Assembly: GCA_947470805.1 (NCBI GenBank)
Contig: CANIVU010000043.1
Coordinates: 1-64,000 of the forward strand
Direction: 5' to 3'
Source of the DNA: Acidobacteriota bacterium
GTDB lineage: Bacteria; Acidobacteriota; Terriglobia; Bryobacterales; Bryobacteraceae
DNA length: 64,000 nt
Shown in pieces: positions 20,168 to 29,900 of this stretch. The notes under the pieces were generated by a model. It ran no database searches, was not told the DNA's origin, and worked only from the letters and a program-made list of their open reading frames with translations. Position numbers and translations under genes: made by a program. Within the stretch, counting starts at the first letter, position 1, and each line of letters begins with the position of its first letter.

Positions 20168-20832
20168 TGCTTTTTCGCCTTTCTAGCCCGCTCAAAGAAC
20201 GGCTCAAATCGTTGTCCAAACACAAAACTGTCCAGCAGAATCAGGTTCTTCCGAATCCCCCGCAGCGTCGCCAGATAATCCGGCTTCCCCGCCGCATCCA
20301 CCACCGGCGCCTTCAACCCGCCCACCTTGTCCGCCTTCGCCCCCGGCTCGGCCACCGCATAGTAGTCGTGCTTGTAAAAATCAGCCAGCGTCAACCCCGT
20401 AAACTGATCCCGAAATTCCTTCGCCCGCAGCGCCTTCGCCGCCGGACTCTCCAGCCGCTGAAAGAAGAACTTCTGCACCACCGCCGTCCCCGGATCCACC
20501 GACAGGAACACCTGAATCACCCCACCCTTCCCCGGCACGTTCACCCCGTGCACAATCCCAATCCGCGTCGTCCCCTGAAACACGCTGTAAACCGTGTACG
20601 GCGTCTCATAGGTCTCATAAATCGGGTCGAGATCACTCCCCAGCCGCGCCTGCAACCCCTTAAACAACGTCGCCCCGTCCTTCAACCGCGGAAACTCCCG
20701 CAGCTCTTCCTTGTAGGAAGTCATCCCCGGATACAAATACTTCAAGTCCTCCGCCGGGTTACTCAGCGTACAGCCAATCGCCCCAAACAATGCCCTCGAA
20801 ATCAAACTAATCAAAACGATCCACTTACTCAT
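20164..20832 (-). CDS. Exported protein, FMN-binding-domain-like
   Basis: Signal anchor; YTVYSVFQGTTRIGIVHGVNVPGKGGVIQVFLSVDPGTAVVQKFFFQRLESPAAKALRAKEFRDQFTGLTLADF, layout similar to RnfG/NosR FMN-binding regions; overlaps next gene. Confidence 0.5.
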   Translation of the reverse strand: MSKWIVLISLISRALFGAIGCTLSNPAEDLKYLYPGMTSYKEELREFPRLKDGATLFKGLQARLGSDLDPIYETYETPYTVYSVFQGTTRIGIVHGVNVPGKGGVIQVFLSVDPGTAVVQKFFFQRLESPAAKALRAKEFRDQFTGLTLADFYKHDYYAVAEPGAKADKVGGLKAPVVDAAGKPDYLATLRGIRKNLILLDSFVFGQRFEPFFERARKAKKQ

Positions 20833-20844
20833 AGAATCCCTTCT

Positions 20845-22023
20845 TCACCGGTAAAAGTAATACTGCAACGTCAAAACCGTCCGCGCCCGCGAATAGGCCA
20901 AATACGCCTTCACCCAATGCAAATTCGAATTCCCCACGTCATTCCGGAAGTACCAACTAAATTCCCCAATCACCGCATCATCCACTCCCGAAGAATCCCG
21001 GAACCGTCGATACTGCCCCGCCACCCCCCACCGCCGCGAAGCCCGCAAATACTCCACCTGTTCCAACTGCATAAACACATCGGACCGCCCATCCCGCCCC
21101 CCGCTAAACTCCCCCGTCACCGCAACCGACCCCGTCGGCACCGCCCTCCTCCACCGCCCATCCCCTCCAAACCGCCTGGTGTCAATGACTTGCCCCATCA
21201 TCCCCAACCGCTCCCCCGCCATCACCGAAGCCCCACCCTCCAACCCAAACCGCGAGCTATACCGATTGGCTAAACTAACCCGCCCCGCCCCCAGCCCCTT
21301 CTGCCCCCGGTAAGCCAGGTCATACCCGGACCCAACCAGATAGTAGAGGTCATAATTCACATGCCGGTTCACCGAACCCCACAGCCCCGTATACCAATCC
21401 CGTTCAAACCCGAAGTTCCGGTCGTTCGATAACTGCATCACCGGCCCATGCGTATCAGTTTGTAAGTTCAACCCAAACGGCACATAGAACCGTCCAGCCC
21501 TCAAATTCACCCGCCCCACCTTCCCCCCCAAGTTATAAAAGTCCAAATACAAGTTGTGGTACTCAAACGTCCACCCCGCCCGGTTTTCCCCTTCCATATC
21601 GTTCTGCACCGGGATGAACCCATCCCGCCGAACCATCCGCCCCTGAAAGTTAAAACTTGCGAAAGTAGAAGTCCCCGTCGAAAACTTCTTCAACACCTCA
21701 AAACCCACCGACTGCCGGCTCGAATACCCACCCTCAAAGTCAGAAGAAAACTGCGACATCACCTCTTTCCGGAACCCGAAGTTCTCAGTAAAGAACCGTT
21801 TCACCCAAGACCGCGGCTCAGCCTGCGGTTCCGCCGTGGTCTTCTCAACAACTCCTGCAAACGGATCGTCCGCCGAAACCGGCGGTACCGGCGCAGTCTG
21901 CTGCGCCAAGGAGTCACCAGCCGCAAACCCACCCGTCCACCGGCCCTCAAACCCAGGCGCCGCCTGCTGCGCCAACGCGCAACAGGCCAGCGCCACCACC
22001 GCTATGGGGAATCGTGTCCTCAT
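20845..22023 (-). CDS. Outer-membrane beta-barrel/porin-like protein
   Basis: Signal peptide; alternating amphipathic strands rich in Y/F/R (GRVNLRAGRFYVPFGLNLQTDTHG, YDLYYLVGSGYDLAYRG), terminal aromatic TLQYYFYR. Confidence 0.7.
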   Translation of the reverse strand: MRTRFPIAVVALACCALAQQAAPGFEGRWTGGFAAGDSLAQQTAPVPPVSADDPFAGVVEKTTAEPQAEPRSWVKRFFTENFGFRKEVMSQFSSDFEGGYSSRQSVGFEVLKKFSTGTSTFASFNFQGRMVRRDGFIPVQNDMEGENRAGWTFEYHNLYLDFYNLGGKVGRVNLRAGRFYVPFGLNLQTDTHGPVMQLSNDRNFGFERDWYTGLWGSVNRHVNYDLYYLVGSGYDLAYRGQKGLGAGRVSLANRYSSRFGLEGGASVMAGERLGMMGQVIDTRRFGGDGRWRRAVPTGSVAVTGEFSGGRDGRSDVFMQLEQVEYLRASRRWGVAGQYRRFRDSSGVDDAVIGEFSWYFRNDVGNSNLHWVKAYLAYSRARTVLTLQYYFYR

Positions 22024-22047
22024 GGAAAGCGTCCCTATCGGTCTTCC

Positions 22048-22296
22048 CTACTCACCCTGCGCACAGCAGGTGTGCGTAACACGCTGCACCGGCAACGCCA
22101 GGCCATACTTCACATGCGCCTGCAACACGCGCTCTGGAACCGCCACCGCCCGAACAGCACATCCCGCGCAGTGCGCCGCCGCGTTTACGGCAATCGCCGT
22201 CCGCCCATACTTCACCCGCGCCCGCTCATCCATCCCCGGCCCATTACCAGCAGCCAGAATCATCGCCCCAGCCATCAAAACCATTACGGTTTTCAT
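22048..22296 (-). CDS. Small exported Cys-containing protein
   Basis: Signal peptide; two related segments ARVKYGRTAIAVNAAAHCAGC and AHVKYGLALPVQRVTHTCC. Confidence 0.5.
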   Translation of the reverse strand: MKTVMVLMAGAMILAAGNGPGMDERARVKYGRTAIAVNAAAHCAGCAVRAVAVPERVLQAHVKYGLALPVQRVTHTCCAQGE

Positions 22297-22381
22297 AGGT
22301 CATCTCCCGAATCAAATCACTGCAGTGGGGCCCAAACAGCCCACACCAAACAAAGCAGCCCAACAGTAGGGAGATGTCCTG

Positions 22382-22738
22382 TCAGATCAAAAACTGGTGG
22401 AACAATACCACCCGTTGTCGCAGCGCAAGCGGCGTCAACGTCGCCACGGGAACCAAAACACCCGCCGGCCGAACATCCATCGCAACCGGAACCAACTCAG
22501 CCACCGGCCCGCCATCGGCCACCGGCGCCGCCACATCAGACACCACATGCGTGTCCATGTAAATGCATCCAGGTCGCGCACAATCGTCCGGTAAAGATGC
22601 CGGCTTCTTCGGGCAACAAGGGTGCGAAGGCGCCCCTTCCGTCTTCATCGAATCCGCACACGCCCCAATTGGCGTGCAGAATAGAAGGACCGCCAGCACA
22701 GCGGCGAACACGAATTTTACTGCGGCCCTCATACGCAC
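22382..22738 (-). CDS. Cys-rich exported protein
   Basis: Signal peptide FVFAAVLAVLLFCTPIGACA; HPCCPKKPASLPDDCARPGCIYMDTHVV. Confidence 0.5.
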   Translation of the reverse strand: MRMRAAVKFVFAAVLAVLLFCTPIGACADSMKTEGAPSHPCCPKKPASLPDDCARPGCIYMDTHVVSDVAAPVADGGPVAELVPVAMDVRPAGVLVPVATLTPLALRQRVVLFHQFLI

Positions 22739-22858
22739 ATCTTACCTGCATGTCGACCACCAATCAAACAACTCAATAGACACAACAGCTTAACCGAGCA
22801 CTACCCCGCCCATGTGGGGCACCCGGCCATACACAAGGGGCAAAAGCCCCACGTCACG

Positions 22859-22978
22859 TTACCTCTTCGCCATTCCCTCATGCCCCGCCGTCTTGGCGGA
22901 CTTCACCAACCCCTCCGGCTCCGCCCCAAAAACAAACGCCGCCCGCATCACCGCCACGAGTATGGTGTTCATGCCCAT
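22859..22978 (-). other. 39-codon micro-ORF followed by a hairpin
   Basis: MGMNTILVAVMRAAFVFGAEPEGLVKSAKTAGHEGMAKR*, then GGGGC-TTTT-GCCCC just downstream on the minus strand. Confidence 0.3.
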
Positions 22979-23095
22979 TCCGCCTACACGCCAACACCCA
23001 TCCCTAGCTCTTTGAAAATAAACTTCTTCTGCCCAACCACCGTCATCCGGCCAAATGTCACCACCCCCGCCCCGTCTGCATCTCCATCAATAGCC

Positions 23096-24364
23096 ATGAA
23101 CCGCCGGCAGTTCCTTACCCAGTCCGCCGCAGCGTCTCTCCTCCTCCACGCCTCCTCAGACATCCAACTGGAAGCCGCCCCCTCCGCCAACCGCTACGCC
23201 TTCAACCAGCAAATCCCCGGCCCCGTCCTCGAAGCCCGCGCCGGCGACACCCTCCGCATCCAGTTCCACAACGCCCTCGCCGAATCCTCCAACCTCCATT
23301 TCCACGGCCTCCACGTCCCCCCCACCGGCATCGCCGACAACAGCTTCCTCGAAGTCCCGCCCAACGAATCCCAAACCTACGAACTCAACCTCCCCACCAA
23401 TCACCCCAGCGGCCTCTTCTGGTACCACCCACACATGCACGGCATGGTCGCCAGCCAGGTCTCCGGCGGCCTCGCCGGCGCCATCATAATCCGCGGCCAA
23501 TTCGACGACCAACCCGAAATCCAACAAACCCCCGAATTCCTCCTCATCTTCCAGGACCCCAACCTCACTCCCACCCCCGCCCAAATCAACCAAGGCCGCG
23601 AAGGCCCCGAAATCCTGGTCAACGGCGCCCTCAACCCCCAATTCCCATTGACCGCAAACGGCTGGATCCGCCTCCGCCTCCTCAACGCCTCCGTCTCCCG
23701 TTTCTACCGCCTCCAACTCCAACAACACACCTTCCAAATCGTCGCCACCGACGGCGGCCTCCTCCCCTCCCCCACCGAAACCGCCGAAATCCTCCTCCTC
23801 CCCGGCCAACGCATCGACGCCTTCGTAAAAGGGAATCGCCCCCCAGGCACCTACCGCCTCCTCAACCTCCCCTACAACCGCCTCGGCGGCATGCAATCCC
23901 CCAACCCAACCACCCAACTCGCCACCTTCGAATACACCAACGCCGTCGAATCCACCTGGTCCCTCCCCACCAAACTCGCCACCGTCGACCCCCTACCCGC
24001 CCCCTCCATCACCCGCCAATTCCGTTTCGGCGCCATGGCAATGGGAATGTCCAACCCCTTCACCATCAACGGCCGCTCCTTCAACCCCAACCGCATCGAC
24101 ACCGCCGTCAAACTCAACGCCATCGAAGACTGGATCCTCACCAACCAATCCATGATGGACCACCCCTTCCACATCCACACCAACCCCTTCCAAATCGTCA
24201 ACGCCAGTCCCGGCTGGTACGACGTGGCGCTAATCCCCGCCGGGCGCTCCCTCCACATCCGCCACCAGTTCACCGATTTCACCGGCACCGCCATGTACCA
24301 CTGCCACATCCTCGACCACGAAAACCTTGGCATGATGGGCACCATCGACATCCAACCCGCTTAG
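23096..24364 (+). CDS. Multicopper oxidase (Tat-exported)
   Basis: MNRRQFLTQSAAASLLL (Tat); LHFHGLHVPP, FWYHPHMHG, HPFHIHTNPFQIV, MYHCHILDHENLGMM copper motifs. ATG 23096 preferred over 22814. Confidence 0.95.
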   Translation: MNRRQFLTQSAAASLLLHASSDIQLEAAPSANRYAFNQQIPGPVLEARAGDTLRIQFHNALAESSNLHFHGLHVPPTGIADNSFLEVPPNESQTYELNLPTNHPSGLFWYHPHMHGMVASQVSGGLAGAIIIRGQFDDQPEIQQTPEFLLIFQDPNLTPTPAQINQGREGPEILVNGALNPQFPLTANGWIRLRLLNASVSRFYRLQLQQHTFQIVATDGGLLPSPTETAEILLLPGQRIDAFVKGNRPPGTYRLLNLPYNRLGGMQSPNPTTQLATFEYTNAVESTWSLPTKLATVDPLPAPSITRQFRFGAMAMGMSNPFTINGRSFNPNRIDTAVKLNAIEDWILTNQSMMDHPFHIHTNPFQIVNASPGWYDVALIPAGRSLHIRHQFTDFTGTAMYHCHILDHENLGMMGTIDIQPA

Positions 24365-24544
24365 GAATCGGCCCGCCGACGCCCCGCGCCAATCCTTCTC
24401 CCTCACCTTCCAGGGCCCCGTCTCCGCCCCGCTCCCCCAGCAGATCCACACCCTGCACAACCCCACCCTCGGCCAGATCCACCTCTTCCTCGGCCCCCTC
24501 GGCCCACCGGAGCCGCCTTCGAGTACCAGGCGATCTTTAACTGA
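24363..24544 (+). pseudogene. C-terminal remnant of DUF6916-like protein, frameshifted
   Basis: RNRPADAPRQSFSLTFQGPVSAPLPQQIHTLHNPTLGQIHLFLGPLG then, in another frame, PTGAAFEYQAIFN*. Confidence 0.55.
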
Positions 24545-24659
24545 CCGGCGCCCGGTGCAATAACCAGTGCGCATCCCGGTCACCGGCGATCTGAAACCCC
24601 AGCCGCTCATACAGCTGCAACGCCGGGTTGAACTTCTCCACGTGCATCGATACCAGCCG
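24537..24659 (-). pseudogene. C-terminal remnant of a GNAT acetyltransferase
   Basis: RLVSMHVEKFNPALQLYERLGFQIAGDRDAHWLLHRAPVS*; no acetyl-CoA loop remains upstream. Confidence 0.65.
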
Positions 24660-24689
24660 CCCCGTCCCAGTTCCCCGCCCACGCGCCAA

Positions 24690-24929
24690 CCCGGCGGCGT
24701 GGACCACACGTCCTTCCGTTGGATTGGCCTGCAGAGCTTCGGCTTCCTGCAGGACCCCATCGAATACAGCACCCGCACGCATCACTCCAATATGGACGTC
24801 TACGGCCGCGTTCAGCAGGGCAACGTGATGCGGATGTCGGTCATGAGGGCCAGCTTCGCGTATCACTCCGCCATGCGGCCGGAGATGTTGCCGCGGCTCG
24901 CGATGCCCAAGCCGCTCAAGGGGAACTAG
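24690..24929 (+). pseudogene. C-terminal remnant of an M28-family peptidase
   Basis: PGGVDHTSFRWIGLQSFGFLQDPIEYSTRTHHSNMDVYGRVQQGNVMRMSVMRASFAYHSAMRPEMLPRLAMPKPLKGN*. Confidence 0.7.
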
Positions 24930-25588
24930 CGCCGCCGGCGCAGCAACACGCACGCCAACCCCGCCCCCACCAACGCCAGCGTCGCTGGCTCCGGCACACC
25001 GGTCTCAGCTGCGTTCAGTTCATAGGCGTATTGTTTGGACAGGGCCAAAGTGAACCCCGAAGCACAGGGCAGCGTGCAAGTGAGAGCGCCGCCTGTCTGC
25101 GCCGATGTCATCCAGAACGTAGTGGTAGCATCATTGGCAGTTACCGTCGCTCCTTCGTGCAACTCCAGCCAGAAGTTACCGGCAGCCAACGAAATCGGCG
25201 ACGTGAGAGTAAAGTCCACTTGCTGCACCGGGCAGTTTGGTGCGCCGCACGTACCCTGACTCGCAAAATTGCCCGTCGGAGTAGATATCAATCCGGCTAC
25301 CGTTCCACTACCCAACCCCGACCCCACGGCACCGCCCGAATCCTGGTAGAAGGCATACGTGATCGTACCGCTAAAGTCGGAGAGAGGTCTGGCAGTATTC
25401 ATCGACCACCAAAACCGGATCGACCCAACCGTCGCCGGGGCTCCCAGGGTAAACGGGTCTGCCAAGCGAGCACTTGTAATACCATTCCCACCCACATTAT
25501 CCGGCAGGTTACTAATGATAGCGGCATTCGCTTGTGTGTTCCACGCCAGCAGGGTGGCGCCAAAGAGTATCGGCAACGATATTTTCAT
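24926..25588 (-). CDS. PEP-CTERM sorting-domain exported protein
   Basis: Signal peptide MKISLPILFGATLLAWNTQANA; C-terminus VPEPATLALVGAGLACVLLRRRR. Confidence 0.92.
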   Translation of the reverse strand: MKISLPILFGATLLAWNTQANAAIISNLPDNVGGNGITSARLADPFTLGAPATVGSIRFWWSMNTARPLSDFSGTITYAFYQDSGGAVGSGLGSGTVAGLISTPTGNFASQGTCGAPNCPVQQVDFTLTSPISLAAGNFWLELHEGATVTANDATTTFWMTSAQTGGALTCTLPCASGFTLALSKQYAYELNAAETGVPEPATLALVGAGLACVLLRRRR

Positions 25589-25593
25589 GCAGG

Positions 25594-25833
25594 TCAAAAA
25601 GTACTACGGCAAGTTTTCACCTGGCAACAGAAGACCACCCTAAAGATGAACTCCGCCCCGCAATGCAAAGGCACTCGCCCCCGCAAATCCGGCAGCGTGA
25701 ACGTCGTCCCGATCAGGTTAAACAGTGCGTCGTACTCCGAAATCGGCTGTAACGACCCATCGCACATCAGCCAGCCCATCGGCGCGAAGTTCCCCGCGAA
25801 TATCCGAATTTCTCCTACGTAAGGCTGTCCCAC
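25594..25833 (-). pseudogene. Phage tail collar/microcystin-dependent-type protein, N-terminal half only
   Basis: MGQPYVGEIRIFAGNFAPMGWLMCDGSLQPISEYDALFNLIGTTFTLPDLRGRVPLH then unrelated CGAEFIFRVVFCCQ... Confidence 0.8.
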
Positions 25834-25842
25834 AGTCCCTCC

Positions 25843-26106
25843 TCAATTCCTAGGTCTGCGACGGGAAATTCCTTGTAGGGCGATGCAAAAATTAATCACC
25901 AGATACGGCTGCCTATTCGTGTGCGCCTGGCCCCCGCCAGCACCTTCGTCAACGGCGCCGGCGTCGATGCCCCCCGCGTTCGTCGCGTTCAACTGGTGCG
26001 TATGCGTCGGCAATTCCGTCAAAGACAACGTAAACAAACTGGGGACAGTCACCGCAAACACCAAATATTCCCTGCCCCCGTTCCCCGTAAAACGTCCCTG
26101 TGGAAA
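25843..26106 (-). pseudogene. Phage tail collar/microcystin-dependent-type protein, C-terminal half only
   Basis: SLTELPTHTHQLNATNAGGIDAGAVDEGAGGGQAHTNRQPYLVINFCIALQGI; lacks the YVGEIR...CDG N-terminus. Confidence 0.7.
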
Positions 26107-26230
26107 ACTCAGTCACAAGGGAAATGACTTTATTTTCCAACCGCTAACCCCAACGAAACCAACCACCTACAGCCAAATCCAAAAACCGGTAGCCGACGAT
26201 TACTATACAACCACCCCATAGCCTAAAACT

Positions 26231-26845
26231 ATGGCACTCCAAAACCATTCCAATCGCCGCGCCGAATCCGCCCGGATCAACGGCGCCAAAAGCCAGGGCC
26301 CGAAAACGCCCGAAGGCCTACTCAAAGCCAGAACAGCAACACTTACCCACGGTCTCTTCGCCAACGAAGAAACCCTGAAAGCCTCGGTCAGCCAGGAAGG
26401 CTTCCTGAAGCTCCGCGAGAGTTTCTACAAATACTGGAAACCAGAAGACGAATACATCGCCACCCGTGTCGACGAACTCACCTTCGCCCACTGGGAACTA
26501 GCGAGACTCATGCTAGTCAGAAGATCTGAACTAGCCGAACTTCACGTAAACGCCGGCGGAGTCCTCCAAGCCGAACTCGAAGCCTGCAAGCCCGGCTCCC
26601 TGGTCTACCGCCTGGAAGTCCGCATCAACCGCCACCAATCGACCATATCCCGGTTAGAACGCGACATCATGCGCCTGAAGAAATTCGCGGCTATTCAAGG
26701 ACCCTCCCAAGAGTCATTGAAAACAAACGAAGTCCCGGAACCGCCGCAGGAAACGCAGCAACAACAACCGGAAAATCCAGCACCGCCGCCGGTCAACCGG
26801 CTCGCTCCCCGGAGCCCACAGGGCGAAGGGAAGCCCGTAATGTAA
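26231..26845 (+). CDS. Conserved hypothetical with N-terminal SQGPKTPEGL motif
   Basis: RRAESARINGAKSQGPKTPEGLLKARTATLTHGLFA, a motif recurring in bacterial multicopy hypothetical families. Confidence 0.7.
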   Translation: MALQNHSNRRAESARINGAKSQGPKTPEGLLKARTATLTHGLFANEETLKASVSQEGFLKLRESFYKYWKPEDEYIATRVDELTFAHWELARLMLVRRSELAELHVNAGGVLQAELEACKPGSLVYRLEVRINRHQSTISRLERDIMRLKKFAAIQGPSQESLKTNEVPEPPQETQQQQPENPAPPPVNRLAPRSPQGEGKPVM

Positions 26846-26914
26846 CCCCAAAAAGCCCTGACCACACCCGAAGTGTGTCCAAAAGTGCCCCCTAACATCG
26901 ATATAATCCCCGGC

Positions 26915-29900
26915 ATGTCTCGTAACGGGGTCCTTATTCTCCTCGCCGTAGGCGCGTCTTTCGCCCAGTCGCCCACAGCCACCATCACCGGCATCGTCCG
27001 CGATCCGCAAGGCGCCGCCGTCCCCGGCGTCGTCATCACCTCCACCTCCGCCGCCACCCAGCAGAAGGTCACATACACGACTAACATCGACGGCCTCTTC
27101 TCCCTCCGCCAGCTCCCCATCGGCGCCTACGTCGTCGAAGCCGAAAAGACCGGCTTCCGCCGCTTCGTCCGCCGCGGCCTCGTCCTCACCACCGGCCAGA
27201 ACCTCGAACTCGATATACAAATGGAGATCGGCGCCGTCAGCGAATCGGTCACCGTCTCCGGCTCCGCCACCATGCTCGAAACTCGCACCTCCGACATCGC
27301 CCAGCTCGTCGAAGCCAAGGCCGTCGAGGACCTCCCGCTCGGCGACCGCCGCTCCCTCAACCTCATCCAGATGACCGGCGCCGCCGTCTTCATCGGCTAC
27401 GACTCCGGCCAAAAACCCAACTTCTCCCTCGCCGGCTCCCGCCAGCAGTCGCAGATGTTCTGGATCGATGGCGGCACCGGCCAAAACATGCGCCTCGGCG
27501 TCGGCCAGGTCGATCTCGATCCCCCGGTCGAGACGGTAGCCGAAGTGAAGATCATGGCCAACGGCTACTCCGCCGAATACGGCGGCTCCAACGGCGGCGT
27601 CATCGTCGCCACCACCAAGAGCGGTACCAACTCGCTCCACGGCTCCCTGTTCGAATACGTCCGCAACGAAAAGTTCGACGCGGCCAACTTCTTCGCCCCC
27701 ATCGTCAACGGCGAAAAGTCCAAAGCCCCGCTCCGCTACAACGTCTACGGCGGTACCCTCGGCGGCCCGGTCATCAAGGACAAAACCTTCTTTTTCTTCG
27801 CCTACGAAGGCTCCCGCCGCCGCGATGGCGCCATCTCCACCCTCACCGTTCCCACCGCCCTCCAGCGCGCCGGGGACTTCTCTCAATCCGTCGGCAACAA
27901 CAACGTGCTGATCCCCGTCTACGACCCCGCCTCCACCCAGAACGTCGCCGGCCGCTTGACGCGCACCCTGTTCCCCGGCAACCGCATCCCCGCCTCCCGC
28001 CTCGATCCGGTCGGCCTCAAGATCATCCCCTTCTACCCGCTCCCCAACCGCGCCCCCGACGGCGCGGCCGGAGCCAATAACTTCCGCGCCAACTTCGTCA
28101 ACGGCCTCACCCGCGACAACTACACCGCCAAAATCGATCACAACTTCGGCGCCAAGGACCGCCTCTCCGGCCGCTATCTCTACAACTCCGACGACACCGA
28201 CAAAACCAGCGTCTATCTCGACCCCGGCGCCGATCCCGACGCCATCGCTCTCCGCCATCAGAACTACTTCTACGGCAACTGGACCCGCACCGTCTCCGCC
28301 TCCGTCGTCAACGATTTCCGGATGACCTACTCCAACCGCATCAACCACGCCATCGCCCTCGGCCGCGGCAAGCCCTGGGCCACCCAACTGGGCCTGAAAG
28401 GCATCCCCGACGGCGACTTCCCCAACTTCGCCCCCGCCGGCTTCCAGGCCCTCGGCTCCACCGCCCAGGAACGCCGCCAGTTCCCCATTCAGCAGTATCA
28501 AATCGTCAATAACATCAGCTGGATCCGCGGCAAGCACAGCTTCAAATTCGGCGGCGAATGGCGGCCCTCGTTGAACGACGAAATCAATCGCCCCACCCCC
28601 GCCGGCTCCTTCGCCTTCAGCCTGCTCGCCACCGGCCAGCCCGGCACCGCCACCTCCGGCAACGGTCTCGCGTCCATGCTGCTCGGCTTCACCACCGGCT
28701 TCTCCGCCCGCGAAACCCAGCCGCTCAACCGCCGCTCCACCTACCTCGCCGGCTTCGCCCAGGACGATTGGAACATCACCCGCAACCTCACGCTCAACCT
28801 CGGCGTCCGCTGGGAAACCGACACCGCCATGCGCGATACCGCCAACCGCGCCAACGCCTTCGACACCACGCAGATCAACCCCGTCAGCGGCACGCCCGGC
28901 GTCGTGAAGTTCCTCGGCGTCAACGGCTGGCGCAACTCCATCTACGACACCGATTGGAACAACTTCGGCCCCCGCTTCGGCTTCGCCTGGAAGCCTGGTG
29001 GCAACCAGAAAACCGTCGTCCGCGGCGCGCTGGGCATCTTCTTCGCCCACCCGTTCGATGCCGGCGTGCCCAACGCCGCCTCGCTCGGCTACGAACTCTC
29101 CGCCACCCTCAACTCGCCCGATAACGGCATCACCGCGCCCTTCTACCTGCGCGACGGCGTGAACGCCTCCCTCCAAGGCGCCGCGTTGAACGACAGCTTC
29201 GGCGCCGTCCGCGTCGGCGCGCAGCCCACCACCGCCGTCACGTTTTTTGAAACCCGCCGCCGCACCGGCTATTCGGAAATGTTCAATCTCGGCGTCCAGC
29301 GCGAACTGAAGAACCGCATCCTCGCCGAAGTCAGCTTCATCGGTAACCTCAGCCACAAGCTGCCCAGCGGCAACCTCTCGATGAACCAGGTCACGCCGCA
29401 GCAGCTGGCCGTGGCCATCTCCCAGAACCGCACGCCCACCCAGTCCGACCGGCCCTTCCCGCAGTTCTCGAACGTCAACATCCAAGGCCCGGCCTTCGGC
29501 GACGCCCGCTACTACGCCGCCGTCGCCCGCGTCGAGCGGCGCTTCGCCAACGGCTACTCCATCCTCGGCACCTACACCTGGGCCCGCGCGTTCAACAACT
29601 ACAACGACGGCGGCTCGCTCGGCGGCGACATCGGCTTCAGCGATTACTACAACCGCCGCAACGACTGGGGCCCGACCGGCAACGACATCCGCAACCGCTT
29701 CACCATGACCAGCGTCTACGACATCCCCGTTGGCAAGGGCAAGAAGTACCTGGCCCACAACTGGCTGGGCGCGGTGGTCGGCAACTGGTCGCTCGGCGGC
29801 ATCCTCACGCTCCAGAGCGGCGAGCCGTTCACCGTGAACACGCAGGTGAACAACACCTTCGTCAACAGCGCCGGCGCGCAGCGCGCCGACATCAATGGCA

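Larger units (their letters stand above)
17847..22738 (-). other. Putative seven-gene metal-handling operon (Cys-rich proteins, porin, FMN-binding-like, DUF4920-like, FtsX permease, ATPase)
   Basis: Seven co-directional minus-strand genes with mostly short or overlapping junctions; two Cys-rich exported proteins at the 5' end; Tat multicopper oxidase encoded divergently at 23096. Confidence 0.5.

Noticed and set aside
24719-25822. 367-aa plus-strand ORF across the PEP-CTERM gene
   Set aside because: Antisense to a clear PEP-CTERM protein and tail-collar fragment; composition unnatural.
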